Below, in pieces: positions 1 through 8,090 of a stretch of 51,246 bases of DNA. Position 1 is the stretch's first letter; each line of letters starts with the position of its first letter. The position numbers and the translations under genes were made by a program. This DNA comes from Deltaproteobacteria bacterium (GTDB taxonomy: Bacteria; Bdellovibrionota_B; Oligoflexia; Oligoflexales; Bog-1112): positions 1 to 51,246 of the forward strand of contig CANJLI010000012.1 in NCBI GenBank assembly GCA_947475005.1, read 5' to 3'. The notes below the pieces were generated by a model that had not been told where the DNA came from, did no database searches, and was given only the letters and a program-made list of their open reading frames with translations.

Positions 1-48
1 AAAAATGGCGATAGAAAACTCCAGGACACATCTGATAAGCTGGTCGCA

Positions 49-92
49 TATAGCATCGGGGTTCCTTTGGTCGGGTAAACCGCGATGCTATA
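49..92. repeat. imperfect hairpin in the left-edge intergenic stretch
   Basis: Positions 49-63 and 78-92 are reverse complements over 15 bases with one mismatch, around a 14-base loop. No T-run follows directly on either strand, so it is not a convincing intrinsic terminator. I see no gene in bases 1-194; this hairpin is the only structure there. Confidence 0.5.
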
Positions 93-194
93 CCATATCT
101 CTATATATTTCCTTTAATTTCATATGATTAGACTTCAGACAGCCTCTAAGGAAGCGCCATTCGGGACAGCCCGTTGGAGTGTCCCCAACCAAAT

Positions 195-230
195 AAAAAA
201 AAGCCGCCCCCCTCGATGAAGGGAGCGGCT
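195..230 (-). terminator. intrinsic terminator of rplS
   Basis: On the minus strand, 25 bases after the rplS stop, an AGCCGCTCCC arm pairs with a GGGGGCGGCT arm (one mismatch, 9-base loop). It is followed by eight consecutive T. This is a classic rho-independent terminator and suggests that rplS ends its transcript here. Confidence 0.85.
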
Positions 231-254
231 TAGAATCGAAGCTGGAGCTACGAA

Positions 255-683
255 TTAGGCAACGACAGCTTGCTTTACAGTAGCCAATACAGTGTTGGCA
301 GGCAAACGGCGTGAACGAATTCGCGCAGATTTTCCTGAAAGTTCACGTAGGTAGTACAAACGTGAGCGGCGAACCTTTCCGCCAGAAAGAACTTCGATAT
401 GATCCACCATTGGGGAGATCAATGGAAATACGCGCTCTACACCAACGCTGTTGGCGCCGATTTTACGCACAACCAAACTAGAGGCAGCGCCCCCTTTTTT
501 GAAGCGAATACAAACCCCTTCAAAGGCTTGGATACGATATTTCTTCGCGTCGCCTTCCGCTTTGGCCTGCTCCTCGATCTTGTAGAGAACGCGCACAGTA
601 TCGCCAGGGCGGAAATTTGGGTGTTGCACGCCTTGCAGCTGGGAGGTCTTTTGCTCAAAAGCTTGGAGGATCGGGTGTCTCAT
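255..683 (-). CDS. rplS: 50S ribosomal protein L19
   Basis: L19 is a large-subunit protein at the 30S-50S interface. The 142-residue product has the family features FRPGDTVRV near residue 25, [12 protein letters not shown] near 54 and [20 protein letters not shown] near 90. It is about 25 residues longer than Escherichia coli L19 because of a basic C-terminal tail rich in Arg/Ser. The ATG at 683 is in the right place for the family. The usual upstream partner trmD is absent; the next gene on this strand encodes an unrelated secreted protein. A strong terminator follows the stop, so it is probably transcribed alone or as the last gene of a unit. Confidence 0.97.
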   Translation of the reverse strand: MRHPILQAFEQKTSQLQGVQHPNFRPGDTVRVLYKIEEQAKAEGDAKKYRIQAFEGVCIRFKKGGAASSLVVRKIGANSVGVERVFPLISPMVDHIEVLSGGKVRRSRLYYLRELSGKSARIRSRRLPANTVLATVKQAVVA

Positions 684-817
684 TTCTCAACCTATTATAA
701 TCTAAGGCTTACTACCTACTTCGACCGATACTTTGTAGTCGAGAGTGCCAGTGTCACCGAGTGAAACTCATTCAGAAGCCTGTCAATATAACGAAAACCC
801 CTCCTACAGTCAAGCGG

Positions 818-1855
818 CTAACGGGGGAGTTTCAATACAGCTTGCACAGGAAAATGGTCCGAAACCTCTTGTTTGTAGAGCGCCATGGCAGCTGGGTCCT
901 TGCGATCCGCCCCCTCTATGGTGATGGCGTCCGCCCACTGGGACAGGTGGTCTTGGTAAACCAAGAGGTGGTCATAGCTGGAAACACCCACGGTGGTGGG
1001 GCCTGTAACAAGGCCAGCCAGGGCATGGCCCCCCTGAAACAGCTCGAAGGGGAAAAGGGCATGCGCCGAGAGTAAAAATTCTTCGGCGGCAGCAAAATTC
1101 CAGAACGAAGCCCATGCTATAGCTGGAGGTGGAGCCATGGTGACGGTTTCTTCCAGCTGCAAGTTGAAGTCCCCCACGGCTACAATCTCAGCCTCTGGGG
1201 TAGCCTCCCGCATGCGGTCCATTTCTCTATGAAGGGCGATGGATTCCTGCTGGCGTTTTGCAATGCTGGAGGCGGATTGATCCCCATACATCAGGTGGAC
1301 GGCTACCAGGGTTAAGGGGTGTCCGCCAGCGGCAAAGTGTCCGACGAAGGGATCTCGTTGAAAATCAGCGCCTGATTCATGCTCATCTCGAGCAAAACAG
1401 GACTGTGGACTTGCATCCAATCCACGCAAGTCCTCTCGACTGCAATATTGGGCTGCAGTTTCCAATGGGTGCACGCGATCTGCCCGATAGTAGAAGGCCA
1501 AATATTCCTTATATCGACGCTCCCCTGTAGGCGCTGCACTCAAAACTAAGCGCCAGTCTGAGGAAGAGGCTTTGCGCAAGGCTTGCAAGAGGGTCTGCGC
1601 GCCTGCAGGATTCATAACTTCGACACCTGCAAAGATATCAAATCCATGATCCACAATGAGTTGAGCCATACGAGGGTAGTTTTTCTTCGTGCCGTAGCCG
1701 AGATGGAGCAGGTTAAAGGAACCCACCGTGAGCGACTTTTTCTCTTGCTCGAGGGGCCGGGTGACAGCAGGACTCTCTCGGGCGAAGGCCGCAGTGCCTA
1801 CGGAAAGGAGACAAACTGCGCCTGAGAACAGAAGAACGCTCATTCTTTGTTTCAT
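818..1855 (-). CDS. secreted endonuclease/exonuclease/phosphatase-fold protein
   Basis: 345 residues with a Sec signal peptide (about residues 1-25, ending AFA-RE). The rest matches the DNase I-like (EEP) fold. Seen are SFNLLHLG (Asn48), GVEVM (Glu79), VAVHLMYG (His187), VGDFNLQ (Asp229, Asn231), SYDHLL (Asp295, His296) and SDHFPV (Asp333, His334), which are the metal-binding and catalytic positions of the family. It is therefore probably a catalytically competent, exported Mg-dependent phosphodiesterase; DNA, phospholipid or phosphoinositide could be the substrate. The ATG at 1855 has an AAGGTGG ribosome site. An imperfect stem (AAACTCCCC/GGGGTTTT) overlaps the stop codon and may act as a weak terminator. 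Secreted EEP enzymes include nucleases and toxins, but the substrate cannot be assigned here. Confidence 0.85.
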   Translation of the reverse strand: MKQRMSVLLFSGAVCLLSVGTAAFARESPAVTRPLEQEKKSLTVGSFNLLHLGYGTKKNYPRMAQLIVDHGFDIFAGVEVMNPAGAQTLLQALRKASSSDWRLVLSAAPTGERRYKEYLAFYYRADRVHPLETAAQYCSREDLRGLDASPQSCFARDEHESGADFQRDPFVGHFAAGGHPLTLVAVHLMYGDQSASSIAKRQQESIALHREMDRMREATPEAEIVAVGDFNLQLEETVTMAPPPAIAWASFWNFAAAEEFLLSAHALFPFELFQGGHALAGLVTGPTTVGVSSYDHLLVYQDHLSQWADAITIEGADRKDPAAMALYKQEVSDHFPVQAVLKLPR

Positions 1856-1972
1856 ATCCCACCTTGCTATGTGTGAATGTCCTTTTTAGTTTGGGAGATT
1901 TGGCGGATTGACACAAGAATGGGGGTATTTTTTATGGGAAGCGACATCTACAGGGCGGGTTAAGTTCGGGGA

Positions 1973-4900
1973 TTAGAACTGCATCATCGGCCCTCTAAAT
2001 TGCTGTGCTGTATAACTAGCCTGATTAGGTGGTACTGCGTTATCTGTCACTACAACTTGGATCCAGAGGGCGGTCTGTTGGGGCAGGCCGGATACTACCG
2101 CAGACCCAATCGCGCCTGTGTACGTACACGGCTGAGGGGTCATAAGGGTGTTGGTGGCAGAGGTATAGCCGACAGAAGAGTAGTAGACCTTGTATGTCAA
2201 AGGCGCCGTACCCCCAATGGCTGTTGTCCACGACAGATGCAGACTAAAGGTTCCTGTTGCGTCCGTTTTGCTTATAGACCCATAAGAAAGGACTAATGTG
2301 CCTGGTGTAATGGCAAGCGTCTTTTGAGAGCTTGCTGTGTACGCAAGGGTATTGCCAGCAATGCCGTCCGAAGCCACTACGTTGACATAATAGGTCGTAC
2401 CTGCGACTAAACTGGCGGGAGAAAAACTATTCCCTACTAGGTTGGTTGCTACGGGAGTGCCACTCGTCAGCCCTACATTGCTCGTAGAGGCATACACAGC
2501 GTATGTAACCGCACCCCCTGTAGCATCCGTAGCTGTGGGCCAGGTCACTGTAAAGCCACTGCGCGTGACAGCCGAAAAAGACAACGCCGTTCCCGTACTA
2601 CTACTGAGAGAGCCTGCTGTCGTTGCATTTTGAATTGCAGAGCCCACCGGTAGACCTACACCATCAGAAACCTCTACCTGCACATAGTATTTGGTAGTGG
2701 GTAATAACCCCGCGGGTGTGCTGGATGTCAATCCAGCAATGGTGACAGGCGTGAGAGTGGATTGAGGCACACTGTTGACAACAGTCTTCGGATTCATCGT
2801 ACTGGAGGTGGAATAGTACACAAGGTATTGCCAAGTAGTCGTGATGGGCAGAGCACTGCCCCAGCTCACAGTCAGACCCCCAGTTGTGGGTGCAGAAAGC
2901 GTTACAGTTGCAGGTATTGGAAGAGGATTTGTACGTACAGCTTGGACTGTATACGCAAGGGCATTACCTGCAATACTATCCGCCGAGGCTACCACATTCA
3001 CATAATAGGTTGTATTTGCGGTTAAATTGTTGAGCGTCGAGCTTTGCCCTGAAAGAATGGGCTGTTGGACTGCAGTACCTGCAAGGACAGAATCGGCTGC
3101 AGCGGCTGCAGAGGCTACATTGGCGACTGACACAGTGGAGTAGTAAACCGTGTACGCAACTGTACCCCCTGCAGCATCCGTTGCTGTAGGCCAGCTCACT
3201 GTAAACCCACCACTCGTAGTATTGGAAACCAACAAAGTAGTTCCACTGTTTCCAGCAACTGAGACTGCAGTGGTTGCGCTTGTGGATGAATAGGCAACCA
3301 TCGCGCCTACACCATCAGAGACCAGTACGTTTACAAAGTATTTGGTATTGGGTGTTAATCCTGTAATGGTAGCTGCCGTGTCAGTTTGCGGGGAGGCAAA
3401 TACTGCTTTACCGTTCTGTTGAGCCGTGCTCGCTGTCGTTATGTTATTTGAGGTGGAGTAGTACACCTGGTAGAACAACGGGGGTGTGGAGGGTGATTCA
3501 CTGGCAGCGGTCCAACTCAAGGGTAAACTCACACTCGTAGGGGTTCCAATCGTTAAAGTCCCCGGTGTTGGAAGGGTATTGGTCGTTATGCTGATCGCTG
3601 GGTAGGTAATCGTTTGTTGGGATTGATCTGAGGCCACGACCTTCACAGGGTAGGTCGTACTTGGCGTCAAACCAGTAATGGCTAGACTGGTTTGACCTGC
3701 CCCCACAGTAGTTGTAGTGTTAGCGAATACCTTATATGTAATCGGCCCCCCCTGAGTAGGGGCTGTATCGCCAGCCGCAGTCCAATTTACTGTAAATCCC
3801 CCACTCGTAATCTCCGAAGAAGACAAACTGCCTGGTGTAAGTGAGTTAGCCGTCCCTGTGCTGTTAACGATGTAATCAGTTGAATTTCCCGCATCATCAG
3901 AAACTCGCACATTCACAAAATAGCGAGTCATCGGATTCAAGCCGGTAAGTGTCACTGTGGTTTTCCCCGGATCCGGGATCGCTTGTAAAGAATTTGCAGC
4001 TGCTGCGTTGCTATCCGTCCTGCTGTAGAACACCACGTACTGAAGGGGGCCAGACTGGGAGCCGCTATCTGTAGCTGGGTTCCATGTAACTGTAAAGCTA
4101 CTGCTCGTGACATCCGAAAGGAACAAATTTCCTCCCGCGGGCAGTGCTGGCGGCGTCGTGTCAGGCAATTGTGCTGTTTTGACCTGGGTCGATTGGTACG
4201 CAACCTGTGCCCCCCCACCATCGGAGACCAGCACGTTTACAAAATAGGTCGTATTGGGTGCCAAACCTGCAATGCCAGCTGTGGTGATATTGAGCTGAGG
4301 CGTTGTAAATACCGAGGTACCGTTGGCAATGGCATTTTCTGCTGTATCCACATTATTAGAGGTGGAATAGTACACTTGGTATTGCAACGCAACCAGGTGA
4401 GAATCCTCACTGGCAGGGGTCCAAGTCAAAGTAACATCAGTGGGAGTGGAGATCCCTGGAGCAGCAAAGGCTCCTGGAGTCGCAAGGGCATTCGTAGGTA
4501 CATCGATAGCTTTGTAGAGGACCGCATTGTTTACGAGGCCATCTGAGGCTACCACGTTTACATAGTAAGTCGTGCTTGGATTCAAACCGGTAACTGCCAG
4601 ACTGGTTACACCCGCTGGGGGTAGCACTTCTGTAACGCCAGTACCTGCAGATACAATGGCGGGCATAGATTCTACATCGGCTTGCGTACTCGAATAATAC
4701 ACCTTGTACGTAAGTGCTGCTGCCCCTGTAGGGGCTGGAACACTCTCAGTAGCAACAGTCCAATTTGCAGTAAATCCCCCACTCGTGATTCCCGAAACAG
4801 ATAAAGTACCTGCTGTTAAAGAGGGGACTGTTAGTACAGGGTGGGCTGTGTAGGCAGCTGCAGGACCTACACCATCAGAGACGAGCACGTTTACATGGTA

Positions 4901-5461
4901 GATAGTCGCTGGGTTCAAACCGACAATAGACAAAGAACTCCCCGTGCTCGTACCCGCTTGAATGGAAGTAGCTGGTAGTACGGTGGAGTCCGCGGTGGAG
5001 TAGTAGACAACGTACGTCAAAGTAGAACCCGCTTTGGTGGTTGCAGATGCGGTTGCCCCGGTCCAGTTCACTGTAAATCCACTGCTTGTCACATTTGAAA
5101 ATATCAAGTCTCCAGAGGAGATCGTTGGAGGTATTGTTTCAGACGGTGGATTAGTCGGCCCACCGCTAAGGTTCAACCCTTCTTTGAGCCCATCTGTCCC
5201 CTCAGCAGCCACCACAGGAGGGTTCTCGGCATTGCTTTCAGGCGGTGACACCACAGGTGGATCCACAATCAGAGGTGCAGGCGGAATGTCGGAGCTCAAA
5301 ATAGACTCGAGAGGAGTATCTGTTGAAACAACCGCAGGGGCCTTAGCGGTTTCAACCTGCTGAGAGGACCCACTCATTTTGGCCTGGCTACCCTTGTTGC
5401 AGGCACCCAACAGACTAAGTCCCACAATCCAGAACCAACGTCGCATTTGATCGATTGTCAT
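1973..5461 (-). CDS. giant lipoprotein with ten FN3-like repeats
   Basis: 1162 residues. A lipobox (LLGAC, Cys21) makes it a predicted lipoprotein. After a Pro/Val/Glu-rich linker (about 25-115) come ten units of roughly 95-110 residues. Each has the pattern TSGGFTVNW-TAATD-YxVYYST-GLxPxTxYxVNVxxSDG, typical of fibronectin type III beta-sandwiches. The product ends shortly after the tenth unit with no enzyme domain. It is rich in Thr/Ser/Val/Ala and poor in charge, as expected for an extended surface stalk or adhesin. The start at 5461 is uncertain: an in-frame ATG at 5446 would give a more compact signal peptide. Function is unknown; adhesion or surface decoration is an inference. Confidence 0.85.
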   Translation of the reverse strand: MTIDQMRRWFWIVGLSLLGACNKGSQAKMSGSSQQVETAKAPAVVSTDTPLESILSSDIPPAPLIVDPPVVSPPESNAENPPVVAAEGTDGLKEGLNLSGGPTNPPSETIPPTISSGDLIFSNVTSSGFTVNWTGATASATTKAGSTLTYVVYYSTADSTVLPATSIQAGTSTGSSLSIVGLNPATIYHVNVLVSDGVGPAAAYTAHPVLTVPSLTAGTLSVSGITSGGFTANWTVATESVPAPTGAAALTYKVYYSSTQADVESMPAIVSAGTGVTEVLPPAGVTSLAVTGLNPSTTYYVNVVASDGLVNNAVLYKAIDVPTNALATPGAFAAPGISTPTDVTLTWTPASEDSHLVALQYQVYYSTSNNVDTAENAIANGTSVFTTPQLNITTAGIAGLAPNTTYFVNVLVSDGGGAQVAYQSTQVKTAQLPDTTPPALPAGGNLFLSDVTSSSFTVTWNPATDSGSQSGPLQYVVFYSRTDSNAAAANSLQAIPDPGKTTVTLTGLNPMTRYFVNVRVSDDAGNSTDYIVNSTGTANSLTPGSLSSSEITSGGFTVNWTAAGDTAPTQGGPITYKVFANTTTTVGAGQTSLAITGLTPSTTYPVKVVASDQSQQTITYPAISITTNTLPTPGTLTIGTPTSVSLPLSWTAASESPSTPPLFYQVYYSTSNNITTASTAQQNGKAVFASPQTDTAATITGLTPNTKYFVNVLVSDGVGAMVAYSSTSATTAVSVAGNSGTTLLVSNTTSGGFTVSWPTATDAAGGTVAYTVYYSTVSVANVASAAAAADSVLAGTAVQQPILSGQSSTLNNLTANTTYYVNVVASADSIAGNALAYTVQAVRTNPLPIPATVTLSAPTTGGLTVSWGSALPITTTWQYLVYYSTSSTMNPKTVVNSVPQSTLTPVTIAGLTSSTPAGLLPTTKYYVQVEVSDGVGLPVGSAIQNATTAGSLSSSTGTALSFSAVTRSGFTVTWPTATDATGGAVTYAVYASTSNVGLTSGTPVATNLVGNSFSPASLVAGTTYYVNVVASDGIAGNTLAYTASSQKTLAITPGTLVLSYGSISKTDATGTFSLHLSWTTAIGGTAPLTYKVYYSSVGYTSATNTLMTPQPCTYTGAIGSAVVSGLPQQTALWIQVVVTDNAVPPNQASYTAQQFRGPMMQF

Positions 5462-5543
5462 GTCTTACACCATCTTTGTAGAAAAGGGGATATGCCAAGG
5501 ATTGAACCTCAACCTTTATCTATAATATGACAAAATGTTGGGA

Positions 5544-5739
5544 ATGAGAGGCAAACTGGAAAAAAATGCTACTTTTTCAACCGTTCTACATAAAAGATCC
5601 GTCATACCCAGGCTGCCTCGGCCGTATGGGCATCTCCCGCGATCGAGGGGGATCCCCGACGCGCCCTTCAGGCGCTGGGGATGACGGATACAAATAAATT
5701 ACCCGAAAAAGCAGCATTCTTTTCCAATTTGCCTCTGAT
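5544..5739. repeat. outer diverged inverted repeat enclosing a palindromic element
   Basis: Bases 5544-5578 and 5705-5739 are reverse complements over 35 positions with four mismatches. They enclose the palindromic element at 5599-5687 with 20 and 17 bases of unpaired flank. The arrangement repeats that at 32050-32216. The 425-base gap between the divergent FN3 lipoprotein and the ubiquitin-like gene holds this structure and presumably both promoters, none of which I can name confidently. Confidence 0.75.
5599..5687. repeat. palindromic element, divergent copy 1
   Basis: It starts with CCGTCAT and ends with ATGACGG like the other copies, and has the GTATGGG motif of the left arm. The rest is diverged: its right small hairpin is GCGCC-CTTCA-GGCGC and the centre is CGCGATCG-rich instead of the T-rich core. 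It is probably an older or different subfamily of the 90-bp element. Confidence 0.7.
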
Positions 5740-5886
5740 GAAAAAAAGTCGCCACTGATGCGCAGCAAGAAACATTCGGTTGAATCTATTGATAAAATCA
5801 GAAAAAACGGATCATTCTTGTAAATTATTGGGAGGCTGATAACCTGAGCACGTTTCAGTACCTATAACAGAAAGGCTCATATAAAA

Positions 5887-7191
5887 ATGTGCAACGGAAA
5901 AATGCGGAAAATTCTTTACACTACCTTGGCAATCTTTTTTGGCGTAGGCCCCCTTTTGGGAGCAGAAGCTAGACAGTCAAAATCAAAAGAGGGATTTCAG
6001 GAACAGCATAGTCAGCCTGATGCAGAAGAAGTCAAACTGAATGCTGCAGCCATTGAAAAAGAAAAAAATCGAGCCTCACAAAAAATTCTCGAACAAAAAG
6101 AAGCGAATCAAAAAAGACAGGATCAATTGCTATCTCTGATTAATTCTCATTTGGCAGCACGGTTACGGTCCACAGGAAACGAGAATTTTTCTCAACCTTC
6201 CTTGTTGCTTGAGTACCAATGTATAGCAAAGGATGAGGAAATTTCACCGGCTTACATTCAAACAGACTTAGATAAAAACGGACAGGATCCAATCCATCCG
6301 ATTCTGGCTCACGTACTGTCTTCCTTTTTTCATGAATTAAAAGAACAAAGATTAGATTGGTGTACTTGTGTGCCCAATGAAAATCGGATTTTGCAAGCCG
6401 TTTTAACCGTACAAGCGGTTATGGAGCACAAAGATCCAAAGCAATTGCTTCAATGCATTTCCATTGGAACCGGGTCAGGTTTGCAAGAGTATTTGATTCT
6501 CAAAACACTTTGTGAATTTGGATATCGAAACATTCATCTCATCATCGATGAGCCAAACGATATGATTTGGCAGGGGCTTACACACAAGATGCATGACTTG
6601 GCGCGATTACATCGAGGTGCACAAATTCGATATACGCGGCATAAAAGTGAAGGGTCATGGGAATATGAGGGAGTTCATAAGCCTCGAATAAAATATACCT
6701 CCTGGCAAGAAGAATATTCAATCACAGGCAATGTAGACTTAGTTATACAAGTAGATGCCATTGGATCTGAAGAAAAACGAAAAGTTGCCTTGTTCAAAAG
6801 TGCGAAATTGCAAAATCTACTGATAAGCCATCTATTTTCTGGTGGAAGTATGCCAACGGTGATTTGTGACAACCCTCAAAAATATGAACCTGCAGCTATG
6901 GAGGCTGCGGCGGCAGAGGATCAAGGTGCAGAAAGCCTACCCCTTGATCCTGCCAAAGAGATAGAGATTTTTGCAAAAACCCTTAGAGGGGATATAGTTA
7001 CCCTTACACTTTCAAGTGCAGATACCGGATGGGATTTAAAAGGCAAGATATATGACCAGATCGGTATACCCATCTGTGAACAAAGGTTAATATTTGCAGG
7101 CAGAGAAGTTCAAGATGAACGTTCATTATCTCAACAGAATCTAAGTTCAGGTTCAACTGTACATTTGGTTCCCCCACTCCGACGAAAATAG
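5887..7191 (+). CDS. secreted protein with C-terminal ubiquitin-like domain
   Basis: 434 residues. The N-terminus (MCNGKMRKILYTTLAIFFGV...) is a Sec signal peptide; ATG 5887 or the in-frame ATG at residue 6 could be the start. Residues about 30-100 are Glu/Lys/Gln-rich and probably coiled coil. Residues about 150-300 include CISIGTGSGLQEY (about 189-201), which resembles the glycine-rich loop of Rossmann-like methyltransferases, and GNVDLVIQVDAIG (about 280); this assignment is weak. The last 76 residues (359-434) align with eukaryotic ubiquitin without a gap. I count 36 of 76 identities by hand, including Leu8, Ile44, His68 and Val70 of the interaction patch and QRLIFAG at 41-47. The end is LRRK, not LRGG, and ubiquitin Lys48 and Lys63 are Arg and Ser. 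Conjugation through a terminal Gly-Gly is therefore not possible as encoded. The gene is AT-richer than the housekeeping genes nearby. Confidence 0.85.
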   Translation: MCNGKMRKILYTTLAIFFGVGPLLGAEARQSKSKEGFQEQHSQPDAEEVKLNAAAIEKEKNRASQKILEQKEANQKRQDQLLSLINSHLAARLRSTGNENFSQPSLLLEYQCIAKDEEISPAYIQTDLDKNGQDPIHPILAHVLSSFFHELKEQRLDWCTCVPNENRILQAVLTVQAVMEHKDPKQLLQCISIGTGSGLQEYLILKTLCEFGYRNIHLIIDEPNDMIWQGLTHKMHDLARLHRGAQIRYTRHKSEGSWEYEGVHKPRIKYTSWQEEYSITGNVDLVIQVDAIGSEEKRKVALFKSAKLQNLLISHLFSGGSMPTVICDNPQKYEPAAMEAAAAEDQGAESLPLDPAKEIEIFAKTLRGDIVTLTLSSADTGWDLKGKIYDQIGIPICEQRLIFAGREVQDERSLSQQNLSSGSTVHLVPPLRRK

Positions 7192-7198
7192 ACTGCCT

Positions 7199-7288
7199 CC
7201 GTCATCCCAAGGTCCCGAAGGGACCGTATGGGATCTCTGCGTTTTTATCGAGATCCCATACGGCTGCTACGCAGCCTTGGGATGAAGG
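7199..7288. repeat. palindromic element copy 2 (hairpins A/B)
   Basis: A 90-bp palindrome eight bases after the stop of the ubiquitin-like gene. The outer stem is CCGTCATCCCAA/TTGGGATGAAGG. The left small hairpin is GGTCCC-GAA-GGGACC (type A) and the right is GGCTGC-TAC-GCAGCC (type B). The inner stem is GTATGGGATCTC/GAGATCCCATAC around a TGCGTTTTTATC-like core. Confidence 0.9.
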
Positions 7289-7373
7289 AGGGGGTGTCAT
7301 CCTGAGCATAAGCGGTGGAAAAATCCTCTATCATATGCCAAAATGTGGAAGATGATAAAAAAAGGCAACACCC

Positions 7374-8090
7374 ATGCGTACCGATCCCTTTGTTTTGATA
7401 CTCAACTACCACCGAGTGGGGCGCCCCACCCGAGATGCACGATATCACCGCATGTTTGTGACTCCGTTCCAGCTGCATATGCAGGTTCATATGCTCCAGT
7501 GGCTCGGCTTTAAAATCCTACCCTTGTGTGAAGCTTGGGCAAGCGATGCGCCTCGTGTGGCTTGTTTGACCTTCGACGATGGCTACCTCGACAATCTCAC
7601 AGGTGGACTGCCTATTCTGCACCGAGAAGGGGTGCGAGCTACGGTTTTTACCGTCACCGATGATGTGGGTAAATCCCAGCATCGCTGGGAGGAGGCTGGG
7701 GAAACTGCACGAGCCGATCTGATGAACTGGGATCAACTGCGAGCCTTGCAAGACAAGGGATGGGAGATTGGAAGCCATGCCCATGAGCACCGCCATTTGA
7801 CTCGACTTCCCTTTGAAGCCCAAAAGAGCCTGCTCACGGTATCCAAGCAAATGCTAGAAGAGAAGTTGGGCACATCTGTACAGTCCTTTGCCTACCCCTA
7901 TGGGGACCACAATGCTGACTCCATCCGTGCGGCACAAGAAGCTGGATACCGATACGCTGTGACCACCCAGCCTGGGGTGAATCGCTCTCTCGACAAGCCC
8001 TTTACCTTGTTGCGCGTCCCCATGTTTGGCTACCGTCTGTCCCATCACTTGCAAAATTTCCTGACCCTGCGAAAATACCGCACCCCTTAA
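7374..8090 (+). CDS. polysaccharide deacetylase (NodB-homology, CE4)
   Basis: 238 residues matching the CE4 esterase fold, which removes N-acetyl groups from cell-surface or peptidoglycan-like polymers using a divalent metal. The motifs are TFDDGY (66-71; Asp68 catalytic base, Asp69 metal ligand), GSHAHEH (133-139; His135 and His139 metal ligands) and AYPYG (173-177). No signal peptide is evident, so it may act on a cytoplasmic or membrane-linked intermediate. The ATG at 7374 follows AAAAAAAGGC. Its stop shares one base (TAATG) with the start of a GT4 glycosyltransferase, so the two are translationally coupled and probably build or trim the same glycan. Confidence 0.92.
   Translation: MRTDPFVLILNYHRVGRPTRDARYHRMFVTPFQLHMQVHMLQWLGFKILPLCEAWASDAPRVACLTFDDGYLDNLTGGLPILHREGVRATVFTVTDDVGKSQHRWEEAGETARADLMNWDQLRALQDKGWEIGSHAHEHRHLTRLPFEAQKSLLTVSKQMLEEKLGTSVQSFAYPYGDHNADSIRAAQEAGYRYAVTTQPGVNRSLDKPFTLLRVPMFGYRLSHHLQNFLTLRKYRTP

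Noticed and set aside
49..92. tRNA gene at the left edge
   Set aside because: The only fold is a single long hairpin; no cloverleaf, anticodon arm or TpsiC loop can be drawn.
684..723. TATAAT (minus strand, 694-699) as the rplS promoter
   Set aside because: It would put the transcript start only a few bases from the ATG and no -35 box is present at 16-18 bases; left unannotated.
1908..1936. TTGACA with TTTATG 17 bases downstream on the plus strand
   Set aside because: No plus-strand gene follows; both neighbours are on the minus strand, so it is probably a chance match.
4169..4546. Open frames antisense to the FN3 lipoprotein
   Set aside because: They arise from the repeated codon pattern of the FN3 units and show no ribosome site or domain.
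7199..7288. The 90-bp palindromes as simple terminators
   Set aside because: They lack a terminal T-run and occur between divergent as well as convergent genes, so termination cannot be their general role.
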